From positions 1 to 64,000 of the forward strand of contig CAAGJQ010000048.1 of assembly GCA_900770295.1 (NCBI GenBank): 64,000 nt of DNA, given 5' to 3'. The first letter of the stretch is position 1. Every line of letters starts with the position of its first letter. The DNA is from an uncultured Oscillibacter sp. GTDB lineage: Bacteria > Bacillota > Clostridia > Oscillospirales > Oscillospiraceae. Positions 15,537 through 24,358 of this stretch are shown here, in pieces. Both the position numbers and the translations under genes were made by a program. A model generated the notes under the pieces. The model saw only the letters and a list, made by a program, of their open reading frames with translations, had not been told where the DNA came from and made no database searches.

Positions 15537-18197
15537 ATGCCGGATATGACACACCCGGATTTCGGACGACTGCTGGAGAACATCCGGCGGGAGGATCGGA
15601 AACCCGCTGGAAAACTGAAAATCTTTTTCGGATATGCTGCCGGCGTGGGAAAGACCCGCGCCATGGCGGACGCCGCCTGCCGGGCCAGGGACTCCGGCGT
15701 GGATGTGGTGGCCGGATACATGGAACCACACACCGGCCCGGAGACCATGGCGCTGCTGGACGGACTGGAGCGGCTTCCGCTCCTGCCCGGCGGAGAGCTT
15801 GATCTGGATGCCGCCCTGGCCCGCCATCCCGATCTGATTCTGGTGGACGGGTTGGCCCATACCAACGCCCCGGGCTGCCGTCACATAAAGCGGTATCAGG
15901 ATGTGCAGGAGCTGCTGCGGGCCGGGATCAGTGTCTATACCACCGTCAATGTGCAGGACCTGGAGAGCCTGAACGATGTGGTTGCCTCCATCACCGGCAT
16001 CACGGTAAAAGAGCGCATCCCGGACTCCGTGTTCGACTCCGCCGACCAGGTGGAAGTGGTGGATCTGGAGCCAGCCGACCTGCTGGAGCGGCTGCGAGCG
16101 GGAGAAGCCGGCTGTACGGGCCGGACCGCGGAGCGTTTTTTCACGGAGAAGAACCTGGCAGCCCTGCGGGAGATCGCTCTGCGCCGCACGGCGGACCGCA
16201 TGGAACGGACCCCTGCGGGGGCGGACGGCCCCAGGGTGAAAGCGGGGGAGCACATCATGATCTGCCTCTCCGGCTCCCCCTCCAATGCCAGGGTCATCCG
16301 AACCGCCGCCCGGATGGCGGAGGCTTTTCACGGCGCTTTTACCGCGCTGTTTGTGGAGACGCCGGATTTTTCCGGCCAGAGTGAGGCGGACCGGCGCGGC
16401 CTCCAGGCGAATCTGCGTCTGGCGGAGGAGCTGGGGGCCCGCATTGCCACCATGTACGGGGATGATCCGGCGGTGCAGATCGCGGAGTACGCGCGGATCA
16501 GCGGCATCTCCAAGATCGTTCTGGGACGCAGCCCCGGCGGAAAGAGCTTCCTGTTTCCGTCAAAGACCCTGATGGACCGCCTGAATGAGCTGGCGCCTGA
16601 TCTGGATATCTATATCATTCCGGACCAGCCCCGGCAGACCGCCCGAAAGCGGAGACTTTCACGGCGCTCCCAGGAGCGGTTTTCCCTGCGGGATACGCTG
16701 CGGATGCTGGGCATCCTGGCGCTGTGCACCGCCGTGGGATACCTCCTGCAAAAGCTGGGCTTCACCACCGCCAATATCATCATGATCTACATCCTGGGTG
16801 TCCTGGGAGTCTCCATGGCCACCACGGGCCGGGCTTACAGCCTGCTGTCCTCGGCGCTGTCGGTACTGATTTTCAATTTTTTCTTCACCCATCCGTACTT
16901 CAGCCTGGTCAGCGACCCGAGCTATATCACCACGTTTGCCATCATGTTTATCGTGGCTCTGCTGGGAAGCTCCCTGACCACCCGTATCAAACGGCAGGCT
17001 ATCCAGAGCGCCGAAAAGGCCTACCGGACGGAGATCCTGCTGGAGACCAGTCAAAAGCTGCAAAAGGCGGAGGGAACCCAGGCCATTCTCACGGTCACCG
17101 CCACCCAGCTGCAAAAGCTGCTGGAGCGGGATCTGCTGCTCTATCCGGTGAGCGAGGACGGCGTTTTGCAGGATGCCCTCCGGTTTCCGGCCTCTCCGGG
17201 AGCGGATATAGCGGAGCTTCTCACCCCGGAGGAACGAACGGCGGCGGAGTGGGTGCTGCAGAACAACAAGCATGCCGGCGCCACCACCGGCACGCTGCCG
17301 GGCGCCAGATGCCTGTATCTGGCGGTACGGGGGTCCGGTCAGGTCCAGGCGGTAGCGGGCATTGCCGTGGACCCCGCCCGGAAGCCGGACGCTTTTGAGA
17401 AAAATCTGATGGTGGCGATCCTGGATGAATGCGGGCTGGCGCTGGAGAAAGAGCGCATCGCCCGGGTGAAGCAAAAAGCGGAGGAGGCGGCGCGGCAGGA
17501 GGCCCTGCGGGCAAACCTCCTGCGGACCATTTCCCACGACCTGCGCACGCCGCTGACCAGTATTTCAGGCAACGCCGGCATTTTGATGGAGAACAGCGGC
17601 GTGCTGGATGAGGAGAAGAAGCAGACGCTCTATGCCTCCATCTACGATGACGCCATGTGGCTGATCGGGCTGGTTGAAAACCTGCTGTCCATCACCCGAA
17701 TGGAAAATGGCTCCATGAAGCTGAATATCCAGCCGGAACTGCTGGACGAGGTCTTTACGGAAGCGCTCTCCCATCTGGACCGCAGCGCCGGCCGCCATCA
17801 CATCTCTGTCCGTCTGGCGGATGATCTGCTGATGGCGGATATGGACGCCAGACTCATTGTACAGGTGGTCATCAACATCGTCAACAACGCCGTCAAATAC
17901 ACACCGGATGGCTCTCACATCGACCTGTCCGCGGAGAGAAGAGGTCAGCTGGTAGAGATCAGGGTCGCCGATGACGGGCCGGGAATTCCCGATGAGGCAA
18001 AGGGAAAACTCTTTGAGATGTTCTACACCGCAGACAATCTCCGGGGCGACGGCCGCCGGGGACTGGGACTTGGCCTGGCTCTTTGCCGCTCCATCGTCAC
18101 CGCGCACGGCGGCACCATCGCCGTGGCGGACAACCATCCCCACGGGACCGTTTTTTCTTTTACACTGCACACTTCGGAGGTGGATATTCATGAATAA
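15537..18197 (+). CDS. kdpD: KdpD sensor histidine kinase
   Basis: An 886-residue membrane kinase sensing potassium/turgor. Order of domains: KdpD N-terminal domain (about 20-230) with the Walker A-like GYAAGVGKT near residue 35; a universal-stress-protein domain (about 240-365); four clustered transmembrane helices (DUF4118, about 385-480); a GAF-like region; the dimerisation domain with RTISHDLRTPLTS (His near 667); and the ATPase domain (NIVNNAVKYTPDGS, then DDGPGIPDEAKGKLFE). I start at the ATG at 15537 (GGAGG 8 nt upstream) rather than 15447. kdpE overlaps its end by 8 nt. There is no kdpFABC nearby; the divergent neighbours are trkHA, an arrangement seen in some Firmicutes. Confidence 0.93.
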   Translation: MPDMTHPDFGRLLENIRREDRKPAGKLKIFFGYAAGVGKTRAMADAACRARDSGVDVVAGYMEPHTGPETMALLDGLERLPLLPGGELDLDAALARHPDLILVDGLAHTNAPGCRHIKRYQDVQELLRAGISVYTTVNVQDLESLNDVVASITGITVKERIPDSVFDSADQVEVVDLEPADLLERLRAGEAGCTGRTAERFFTEKNLAALREIALRRTADRMERTPAGADGPRVKAGEHIMICLSGSPSNARVIRTAARMAEAFHGAFTALFVETPDFSGQSEADRRGLQANLRLAEELGARIATMYGDDPAVQIAEYARISGISKIVLGRSPGGKSFLFPSKTLMDRLNELAPDLDIYIIPDQPRQTARKRRLSRRSQERFSLRDTLRMLGILALCTAVGYLLQKLGFTTANIIMIYILGVLGVSMATTGRAYSLLSSALSVLIFNFFFTHPYFSLVSDPSYITTFAIMFIVALLGSSLTTRIKRQAIQSAEKAYRTEILLETSQKLQKAEGTQAILTVTATQLQKLLERDLLLYPVSEDGVLQDALRFPASPGADIAELLTPEERTAAEWVLQNNKHAGATTGTLPGARCLYLAVRGSGQVQAVAGIAVDPARKPDAFEKNLMVAILDECGLALEKERIARVKQKAEEAARQEALRANLLRTISHDLRTPLTSISGNAGILMENSGVLDEEKKQTLYASIYDDAMWLIGLVENLLSITRMENGSMKLNIQPELLDEVFTEALSHLDRSAGRHHISVRLADDLLMADMDARLIVQVVINIVNNAVKYTPDGSHIDLSAERRGQLVEIRVADDGPGIPDEAKGKLFEMFYTADNLRGDGRRGLGLGLALCRSIVTAHGGTIAVADNHPHGTVFSFTLHTSEVDIHE

Positions 18198-18906
18198 GCC
18201 GCAGATTCTGGTGGTGGAGGACGATCATGCCATTGCCAATCTGATCACGACCACGCTGGAGACCCAGAATTACCAGTATCACCGCGCCAATACCGGTGCG
18301 GGTGCCGTGATGGACGCGCTTTCCTACCGCCCGGATGTGATGCTGCTGGACCTGGGCCTGCCGGATATGGACGGTGTGGACATCATCAGAAAGATCCGGG
18401 CCTGGAGCAACATGCCGATCATTGTGGTGTCCGCCCGAAGCGAGGACTCCGACAAGGTGGAGGCTTTGGACGCGGGGGCCGACGACTATCTGACCAAGCC
18501 CTTTTCCGTGGACGAGCTGCTGGCCCGCCTTCGGGTGGCCCTGCGCCGGGTGCGTTACGACAGTGAAAAGACCAGCCAGGCCTCCAGCGTTTATATCAAC
18601 GGCGGATTGAAGATCGATTACGCCGGCGGCTGCGTCTATCTGGACGGCACGGAGGTTCATCTGACCCCCATTGAGTATAAGCTGCTGTGCCTGCTGGCCA
18701 AGAATACGGGTAAGGTGCTGACCCACAACTATATTCTAAGCGAGGTGTGGGGCAGTCCTTCCGCCTCCGACACGCCCTCTCTCCGTGTGTTTATGGCCAC
18801 ACTTCGGAAAAAGCTGGAGACAGACCCCGGCCATCCCCGATATATCCAGACCCACATCGGAGTGGGCTACCGGATGATCCGGCAGACGCAGCAGGAGGAG
18901 ATATAG
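18190..18906 (+). CDS. kdpE: KdpE response regulator
   Basis: A 238-residue OmpR-family regulator, partner of the upstream kinase. The receiver domain has the acidic pocket Asp11-Asp12, phospho-acceptor Asp54 (VMLLDLGLPD) and the conserved Lys in DYLTKPFSVDELL. The winged-helix DNA-binding domain follows a short linker (LTPIEYKLLCLLAKNTGKVL, then GYRMIR). The ATG at 18190 overlaps the end of kdpD and has GGAGGTG 6-7 nt upstream. A strong terminator at 18971-19002 ends the operon. The likely targets are the trkHA promoter and its own promoter, given the 11-bp direct repeats between them. Confidence 0.93.
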   Translation: MNKPQILVVEDDHAIANLITTTLETQNYQYHRANTGAGAVMDALSYRPDVMLLDLGLPDMDGVDIIRKIRAWSNMPIIVVSARSEDSDKVEALDAGADDYLTKPFSVDELLARLRVALRRVRYDSEKTSQASSVYINGGLKIDYAGGCVYLDGTEVHLTPIEYKLLCLLAKNTGKVLTHNYILSEVWGSPSASDTPSLRVFMATLRKKLETDPGHPRYIQTHIGVGYRMIRQTQQEEI

Positions 18907-18970
18907 GAGCTTCTCAAGACGGAGACGCTGATTCCAAAAATATTTTCGGATGGCATCCGCACGCAGAAAA

Positions 18971-19002
18971 CGGGTCCGGAATCTGTTCGGATTCCGGACC
19001 CG
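18971..19002 (+). terminator. Terminator of kdpDE
   Basis: A perfect 13-bp stem CGGGTCCGGAATC with loop TGTTCG. The T-run downstream is poor. Confidence 0.75.
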
Positions 19003-19037
19003 CTGTGCTTTGCCCGAATTTAAAGTGAGCTCTGATC

Positions 19038-19229
19038 TCAAAAGGCGTCAGGAAGAACCGCGATGGGAGACAAACCGCCGGAGCCGGGGCGGGTCCGGAT
19101 ATAGAGCCGCCGCTTCTGGATGCAGGTGATTCCCTCTTCCTTCAGCTCGGCGGCGGGAAGGCGATCCCCCAATTCAAGCTGTATGGTAAAGGGGAGGCTC
19201 CATATGGCAAATCGTGTTCTCCGGCAAGA
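19038..19229 (-). other. Open stretch without start codon, possible gene remnant
   Basis: The 365-bp gap between kdpE and the PLP-enzyme gene holds the kdpE terminator and this 63-codon minus-strand open frame. It contains a protein-like stretch (TIQLELGDRLPAAELKEE and RRLYIRTRPG) but has an in-frame stop just upstream and no ATG. It may be the tail of a decayed gene. I do not recognise it, and it could be chance. Confidence 0.2.
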
Positions 19230-19271
19230 TTATGGAGACCATACGCACCCGCTTTCGGGTTTAGCGCTCTG

Positions 19272-20465
19272 TTACAGCAGATGTACCTTTTCCAGCGCCT
19301 GCCTGAGATCGGCGATGATGTCATCAGCATCCTCAATACCTACGGAAAAACGGAAGAAGCCGTTGTGGAATTCCTCCGGATACAGATACTGCCGCTCGTC
19401 GTTTTCTCCCAGAAATACAATCAGACTCTCGTCATGCCCCAGGGAGACGGCGGAGGTAATGACGTTCAGATGGCTCACAAATCGATTGTGGGTGTCGTGA
19501 TCCGCCCGCAGGCCGAAGGACAGCACGCCGCCATAACCGGGCGCCATCTGCCGTTTGGCGACTTCGTGCCCCTTAAAGCTCTCCAGCCCCGGATAGGCCA
19601 CAAAGCTGACGCAGGGCTGGGCTTCCAGCCACCGGGCGACCTTCAGGGCGTTTTCGTTGTGCTGCCGCATCCGCAGAGGAAGCGTGACGGAACCGCGCAT
19701 GATGAGCCATGCGTTGAAGGGGCTGATAGCGCCGCCCAGATTGACCTGTGATACCGCCCGGATCTGATCCAGGTATTCCGTCTTTCCCACGATGGCGCCG
19801 CCCATGGAGTCGCCGTGGCCGTTGATGTACTTTGTCAGGCTCTCCACTGCAAAATCGGCGCCCAGTTCTATGGGGCGCTGATTGAAGGGAGACGCAAAGG
19901 TGTTGTCCACGCTCAAAAGCGCACCGTGGCGGTGGGCAATTTCGGCGATGGCCGCAATGTCCGAGATCATCAGCGTGGGATTGCCCGGCGTCTCAATGTG
20001 GATGAGTTTGGTGTTGGGACGGATGGCGGCTTCCACGTTCGCAGGATCGGTGGTGTCCACCAGCGTGGTTTCCACGCCGAACTTGTGATTCAGCAGCTCG
20101 TTGAGAAGGCGGTATACAGCGATATATGTGACGCTGGAAAAGATCACATGGTCGCCCTTGTTCAGCAGAGCAAAAAACAGCCCCGAGAGAGCCGCCACAC
20201 CGGAGGCCAATACGACGCAGTCCTCACCGCCTTCCAGGGAGGCGACGCGTTCCTGCAAATATTTCTGGTTGGTGCCGCCGTTGCGGGTGTAAAGATTTCC
20301 GGCCGCGCTGGACCAGTTCATATCCGTGGGATCGTAGGGCAGCGCGTAGCTGTTGGCCATCGTAATGGGGCGCTTGATGGCTCCGCTGTCCTGATCGATG
20401 TCATTTCCGACGTGGACTGCCCGCGTGGCAAAGCTGTATTCCGGACCAAAGACATGTTGTGACAA
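19272..20465 (-). CDS. Cys/Met-metabolism PLP-dependent enzyme (cystathionine synthase/lyase or methionine gamma-lyase type)
   Basis: A 397-residue fold-type I PLP enzyme of the trans-sulfuration family. Visible features: YTRNGGTNQKYLQERVASLEG-like N-terminal block (near 60-80), the VDNTFASP aspartate that contacts the PLP nitrogen (Asp187), and the PLP lysine Lys212 in ESLTKYINGHGD. Family members make or cleave cystathionine, homocysteine or methionine. Sequence alone does not separate lyase from synthase. The start is a TTG at 20465 (AAAGGAA about 10 nt upstream); a stop codon lies two codons further up, and no ATG fits. A canonical sigma-A promoter lies at 20508-20536. A short ACCCG/CGGGT hairpin (19247-19260) follows the stop. 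Confidence 0.88.
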   Translation of the reverse strand: MSQHVFGPEYSFATRAVHVGNDIDQDSGAIKRPITMANSYALPYDPTDMNWSSAAGNLYTRNGGTNQKYLQERVASLEGGEDCVVLASGVAALSGLFFALLNKGDHVIFSSVTYIAVYRLLNELLNHKFGVETTLVDTTDPANVEAAIRPNTKLIHIETPGNPTLMISDIAAIAEIAHRHGALLSVDNTFASPFNQRPIELGADFAVESLTKYINGHGDSMGGAIVGKTEYLDQIRAVSQVNLGGAISPFNAWLIMRGSVTLPLRMRQHNENALKVARWLEAQPCVSFVAYPGLESFKGHEVAKRQMAPGYGGVLSFGLRADHDTHNRFVSHLNVITSAVSLGHDESLIVFLGENDERQYLYPEEFHNGFFRFSVGIEDADDIIADLRQALEKVHLL

Positions 20466-20507
20466 ACCAGATCATTCCTTTCATTAACATACTATGAATA
20501 TTGGTAT

Positions 20508-20536
20508 ATAATAACATGTGCATAAGAGAATGTCAA
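20508..20536 (-). promoter_or_regulatory. Sigma-A promoter of the PLP-enzyme gene
   Basis: Minus strand TTGACA (20531-20536), 17-bp spacer, TATTAT (20508-20513): a near-perfect housekeeping promoter. Confidence 0.85.
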
Positions 20537-20735
20537 TCATCCGGGGAAATTCGGCTGTCTAAAAGCAAAGAACCTTGAAACCATTGTGGTTTCCGGGTTT
20601 TTCATTGCCAGGCGGCTCCATTCCGGATATTTTTCCTCTCTCACCCGAACCGGAATCCAGCGGAGCGAATCCGGCTCGGAAGCGAGGAGCGGCAGAATGA
20701 GCGCACGATGAGCTTTTGACGCGAAGCATAAAAAA

Positions 20736-20790
20736 TCGTCGCAAGCGATATGACGCTTGCGACGAACTGGCGGAGAAGGAGGGATTCGAA
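20736..20790 (-). other. tRNA-Ser 3'-end scar with its terminator (integration attachment site)
   Basis: On the minus strand, 20768-20790 reads as the 3' end of a tRNA: the TTCGAAT T-loop, CCCTC stem strand, CTTCTCC acceptor strand, discriminator G and CCA. The G discriminator and acceptor sequence suggest tRNA-Ser. It is followed by a perfect 12-bp hairpin (TCGTCGCAAGCG, 20736-20765) and a T6 run, the tRNA's own terminator. Upstream of the T-loop the tRNA homology stops abruptly, and no 5' part follows. This is the pattern left when an element integrates into a tRNA 3' end. Confidence 0.7.
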
Positions 20791-20894
20791 TAATTTTGAA
20801 AAGAAACAACCGGGAGAAACTACGTTAAACTCACTCTGCAAAACCATTGAAAACAGGCGGGTTTAGAAGAAAACACATAAACTGAGGTAAACGG

Positions 20895-20951
20895 CCTAAA
20901 GGACAAAATAAAGGGTAAACAGAACTCCTAAAGGGCAAAAATAAGGGTGAA
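20895..20951 (+). repeat. Two imperfect direct repeats of about 25 bp, 32-bp period
   Basis: CCTAAAGGACAAAATAAAGG (from 20895) and CCTAAAGGGCAAAAATAAGG (from 20927), each followed by GTAAA or GTGAA. They lie just inside the tRNA scar. They could be arm-type integrase sites or chance A-rich repeats. Confidence 0.5.
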
Positions 20952-20955
20952 AAAA

Positions 20956-20990
20956 CGGCCCCGGAAGAATAACTTCCAGAGCCGATTTTT
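20956..20990 (+). terminator. Rho-independent terminator inside the element remnant
   Basis: CGGC / GCCG and GGAAG / CTTCC pairs with a 3x3 internal loop and an AATAA loop, followed by T6. It presumably ended a gene that is now lost. Confidence 0.65.
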
Positions 20991-21604
20991 TATGCCTTTT
21001 TCACACTCTCAATACGTACCGGGACCAATACAGCGGAGAGAGCACAGGGGACCAGCTTCTGGACGCCATACTGGCCAGCATTCCCGGCCTACGGCAGAAA
21101 CTCCCGGCAGCCTTAGACAATTTCGGGCAGGAAAAAACATATACCGGCGATCCGCTTTTGAACATTCTGAACGCCTCTATTCTTCCGGGTGCGCTCACGA
21201 CCTATAAGCAGGGAGATGTCAGCCGAGAAATGGAGCGGGTATTTGAGGCTACCGGAGACGCTTCGTTCTACCCGGATAAGTCCGCGCCCACCAGTATTTC
21301 CAATGACGGTGAGAAAGTGGAACTCACCTATGAGCAGCGGCAGGACTTCCAGCGGGACCGGGGCGCGACGCTGATGCTTACCATGTCCGATATGATAGGC
21401 ACCAGCGCATACAAGGCGGCAAGCGAGACCGACAAGGACGACCTGCTGAACCTATGCTATCGTCTACCAAAGTGCGGACTGAATTCCGGCCCTGTAGTAG
21501 CACAACGGAGTGACAAAGTGTTCCATTATCGCTTCACTCAAAGCATATAACAAACTTATTGACGGGCTCGATGAGATGGGGCTTCGCTACATCGAAGAAA
21601 GCGT
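20991..21604 (+). pseudogene. Degraded phage/ICE gene remnant
   Basis: An open frame without a plausible start runs to about 21549, with protein-like sequence such as GDQLLDAILASIPGLRQKL, ILNASILPGALTTYKQGD and VSREMERVFEATGDASFYPD. This resembles the C-terminal part of large polyvalent proteins of phages and conjugative elements, a resemblance from memory and not certain. After about 21450 the sequence changes character. A second frame from about 21518 to 21611 reads ASLKAYNKLIDGLDEMGLRY and then ends, suggesting deletion or frameshift. The stretch sits next to the tRNA-Ser scar and ends before a terminator at 21618. It is a fossil of an integrated element rather than a working gene. Confidence 0.55.
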
Positions 21605-21617
21605 GAACTGAGTATGA

Positions 21618-21653
21618 AAAATCCGGTTGAGTTTTTGCTTGACCGGATTTTTT
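21618..21653 (+). terminator. Rho-independent terminator after the element remnant
   Basis: A 10-bp stem AAAATCCGGT / ACCGGATTTT with a 14-nt loop, followed by T residues. Confidence 0.8.
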
Positions 21654-21732
21654 CTTCTCTACCGATAGGCAAACGGCCTTTATATAATGAATGCAGCATC
21701 GGAAGATGCAATTCATTTTAGGAGGCCTGGAA

Positions 21733-22029
21733 ATGGATATCATATCTGCCTGGACAGTGGGATCCTTGGCATTAATGAGTGTATTGACACGATTGTTCGC
21801 CTGTATCAAACAGTTCACAACTCAGATAAAGAGGTCGATACCTGCCATTCGTATCATTAAATTTTCTCTGCAAAGTATCGGAGCCCTGCGTCAAATCCGC
21901 AGCATGGCTTCACGAATAGGAAGCCACTCAAAAAGGCATTCAAAAACGGGCGCCTTTTCCAGGTACATAGACCCACTCATAGTCATTTTGGAACATAGTA
22001 GCGATGCGACTACTAACGAAGTCGTCTAG
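21733..22029 (+). CDS. Possible 98-residue protein, unknown
   Basis: The ATG at 21733 has an ideal AGGAGG 7 nt upstream and a TATAAT at 21683-21688 (no good -35 box). An ATGAAT...ATTCAT inverted repeat lies in the leader. The product begins MDIISAWTVGSLALMSVLTR, a hydrophobic N-terminus followed by a basic region. The last 90 bp overlap the 3' end of the convergent LysR gene, so the original gene has probably lost its 3' end and now reads into the neighbour. I do not recognise a family. It could be another piece of the decayed element. Confidence 0.35.
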   Translation: MDIISAWTVGSLALMSVLTRLFACIKQFTTQIKRSIPAIRIIKFSLQSIGALRQIRSMASRIGSHSKRHSKTGAFSRYIDPLIVILEHSSDATTNEVV

Positions 22030-22884
22030 TTCCTTGTTAAAGAAGCGATACGCATCGTGATACAGAAGCTGATTTTCCCGGCTGATGATCCGATAGCAAG
22101 TGCGTTCTGGTGGCGCTTGGAGAAAGCGGTGGCAATGTATGGAACCAGAGAGGACCAGATTTCTGGCCACAGAGGCGGAAGCGGCGGCCCAATAAGGCGA
22201 ATCCAGCAGATACTGCCGGATCAGGGAGGCCTTATCCAGCGTGATGCGAGGGTTCACCAGCAAACCAAACCAGTATTGGTGCCACGACTGATAATCTGCG
22301 CTCCAGTTGAAAAATAGTTCCAGCCCGGGATCTAACGTTTGCACATCCACGTATTCCGGATAGGGATCATTCTGCGAAGAACATAGAAAATAAATCGGTT
22401 CAGAAAACAAGGTCGTGTTCAAGATGCCAGCATCAGACATGCTGTGACTGCTGAGCCCGATATCGATTGTCTGGTTGGCAAGATTGCGAAAGAGCCCTGC
22501 AATTTGATAGGTCTTGATTGTTAGGTGCAGATTGGGATGCTCGGTGAATATTTTTCGGTAAAACGCAGGGAAAATGTAAGCGCTGTAGCTGTCCACACTG
22601 CCCAGTGTGATATAAAGCTGCTCGTCGGTGGATTTGAAGTCGTTCGTCTCTAGCTGAACGCTCCGCCACTTTTCCGCAATGGGGATAAACGCTTTGCCGC
22701 GTTCTGTAAAGGTGATAGAGGACTTCCCCTTGTTCCGCTCCACAAGACAACAACCCAGTTCATTTTCCAGCGCTTTCAGGCGGTGACTTACCGTAGATTG
22801 GGCTAGGTAGAGCAGTTCCGCTGTTCGGCTAATATTACGGGTGGTTACTAGTGACAAAAAAATCTCCATATCCTGATAGTTCAT
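21940..22884 (-). CDS. LysR-family transcriptional regulator
   Basis: A 314-residue LysR-type regulator. The N-terminal HTH is clear (FLSLVTTRNISRTAELLYLA, then QSTVSHRLKALENELGC), followed by the effector-binding domain with LYITLGSVDSYSAYIFPAFY. I start it at the ATG at 22884 (GGAGG 8 nt upstream); a TTG at 22899 overlaps that ribosome binding site. It is divergent from the DAACS symporter, with an AT-rich near-palindrome at 22949-22971 in the gap. It probably controls the symporter/aminotransferase pair and perhaps the kinase operon beyond, which shares a TATCTTGAA word upstream. Codon use is less G+C-rich than in the neighbours. Confidence 0.9.
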   Translation of the reverse strand: MNYQDMEIFLSLVTTRNISRTAELLYLAQSTVSHRLKALENELGCCLVERNKGKSSITFTERGKAFIPIAEKWRSVQLETNDFKSTDEQLYITLGSVDSYSAYIFPAFYRKIFTEHPNLHLTIKTYQIAGLFRNLANQTIDIGLSSHSMSDAGILNTTLFSEPIYFLCSSQNDPYPEYVDVQTLDPGLELFFNWSADYQSWHQYWFGLLVNPRITLDKASLIRQYLLDSPYWAAASASVARNLVLSGSIHCHRFLQAPPERTCYRIISRENQLLYHDAYRFFNKELDDFVSSRIATMFQNDYEWVYVPGKGARF

Positions 22885-22948
22885 TAGTTTTCCCTCCAAA
22901 TCTAAGGGGATTTTCCTGGCCCACTGGTTCTAAAATATGCTTTTTTTC

Positions 22949-22971
22949 GATATTATAACGTATAAATTATC
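22949..22971. promoter_or_regulatory. Candidate LysR operator in the LysR/symporter gap
   Basis: A 23-bp AT-rich imperfect palindrome beginning GATATTATAA and ending AAATTATC (7 of 11 positions symmetric). Downstream, TTTTCA-N17-TATCTT could be the symporter promoter, its -10 at 22997-23002. Confidence 0.4.
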
Positions 22972-23043
22972 GCTTTTCAAGTTGAATCGGATGTGCTATC
23001 TTGAATAAAAAGGGCGCACGCCCATAGAAAGGAAGCGAAACAT

Positions 23044-24333
23044 ATGGAAAAAACAACGGAAAGCAAAAAAGCAATGAGCTTGGGCAAAAAGTCGATTATT
23101 GGTCTGATTGCGGGTCTAATCATCGGTGCAATCCTGTGTTTTGTCCCCGAGAGTACCTTCCGGGATGATTTTCTGATCGGTACGGTGTTCAAGATTGTGG
23201 GCAGCGGCTACCTGAATCTCATTAAAATGACCATTGTTCCCTTCGTGTTCGGTTCTCTGGTTATGGGTATCTCCTCCGCCACAGATGTGCGGCAGGTGGG
23301 CCGTATCGGCTCCAAGATCCTTGGCATTTACGTCATCACCACCATGATTGCCTCCGCCTTCGGCATCATCGGCGGCATGATCCTCAAGCCCGGTGCGGGT
23401 GTGAACCTGGGCTCTTTCGACCTGAGCACCCAGTACAGCCAGGTGGAGACCTCTGTCGCTAACGTATTCCTTGATTTCATTCCCACCAACATCGTCAATT
23501 CCTTTGCCAATGGCAAGATGATTCACGTCGTGGTGTTCGCCGTGTTCTTCGGTATCGCCATGAGCCTGATCGGTGAGAAGGCCGAGCCTGTCAAGAAGTT
23601 CAACGAGTCTTTCACCAATGTCATGCTGAAGATCGTCAACATCGTCATGAGCCTGACCCCCTACGGCGTCTGCGCCCTGATGGCCTCCACCGTTGCCAAC
23701 CTGGGCTTCGACATCATCATCACCCTGGCCAAGTACTGCGCCAGCGAGATCTTCCTGCTGTTCCTGTTCGGCTTTGTGGTCTATGGCATCCTGTTTACGG
23801 TGTTCACTAAGCAGAGCTTCTTCAAGATGCTGAAAAAGTACAGCAAGATCGCTTTGGTGCCCTTCTCCACGTCTTCCTCCAATGCCACTATCCCCTATTC
23901 CATCCAGTTCTGCCGCAGCGTGGGTGTCTCTGAGAAAGTGGCCGCCTTTACCATTCCTCTGGGCGCTACGCTGAACATGGACGGTTCCGCCATCATGCAA
24001 GGCATGACCCTGGTGTTCGTGTCCCAGTTGTACGGTATTGAGCTGACACTGCCCATGCTCATCACCACCATCATTACCATCACCTTGGCAACCATCGGTT
24101 CTCCTGGTATGCCCGGCGTGGTCATGGTTACTCTGACCCTGGTGCTCCAGTCCGTGGGCTTTCCGCTGGAGGTCATCGGTATCATCGTGGCCATTGATAA
24201 GTTCCCCGATATGTTCAAGACCGTGCTGAACGTGCTGGGCGACGCCGTTGATACCATCATCGTTGCCAAGAGCGAGGGCGAGTTCGATCCTGACGTCTTC
24301 AACGACCGGAAGGAAAGCGAAGTCAAGCTGTAA
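23044..24333 (+). CDS. DAACS-family dicarboxylate/amino acid:cation symporter
   Basis: A 429-residue member of the glutamate/dicarboxylate transporter family (GltP/GltT-like). It keeps the serine-rich hairpin STSSSNATIPYS, the NMDGSA cation/substrate motif (GATLNMDGSAIMQGM) and the GSPGMPG hairpin. Eight transmembrane helices and two re-entrant loops are expected, and cation gradients drive uptake of an acidic amino acid or dicarboxylate. AAAGGAAG precedes the ATG. It is divergent from the LysR regulator and followed 25 nt later by an aminotransferase, suggesting import of an acidic amino acid that is then deaminated by transamination. Confidence 0.93.
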   Translation: MEKTTESKKAMSLGKKSIIGLIAGLIIGAILCFVPESTFRDDFLIGTVFKIVGSGYLNLIKMTIVPFVFGSLVMGISSATDVRQVGRIGSKILGIYVITTMIASAFGIIGGMILKPGAGVNLGSFDLSTQYSQVETSVANVFLDFIPTNIVNSFANGKMIHVVVFAVFFGIAMSLIGEKAEPVKKFNESFTNVMLKIVNIVMSLTPYGVCALMASTVANLGFDIIITLAKYCASEIFLLFLFGFVVYGILFTVFTKQSFFKMLKKYSKIALVPFSTSSSNATIPYSIQFCRSVGVSEKVAAFTIPLGATLNMDGSAIMQGMTLVFVSQLYGIELTLPMLITTIITITLATIGSPGMPGVVMVTLTLVLQSVGFPLEVIGIIVAIDKFPDMFKTVLNVLGDAVDTIIVAKSEGEFDPDVFNDRKESEVKL

Positions 24334-24358
24334 TCTAAAAGTACAGGAGTGTTTTATA

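Noticed and set aside
20537..20809. A 90-codon minus-strand ORF across the tRNA scar
   Set aside because: Its IRIPPSPP segment is simply the translated tRNA 3' end; the rest has no protein-like character.
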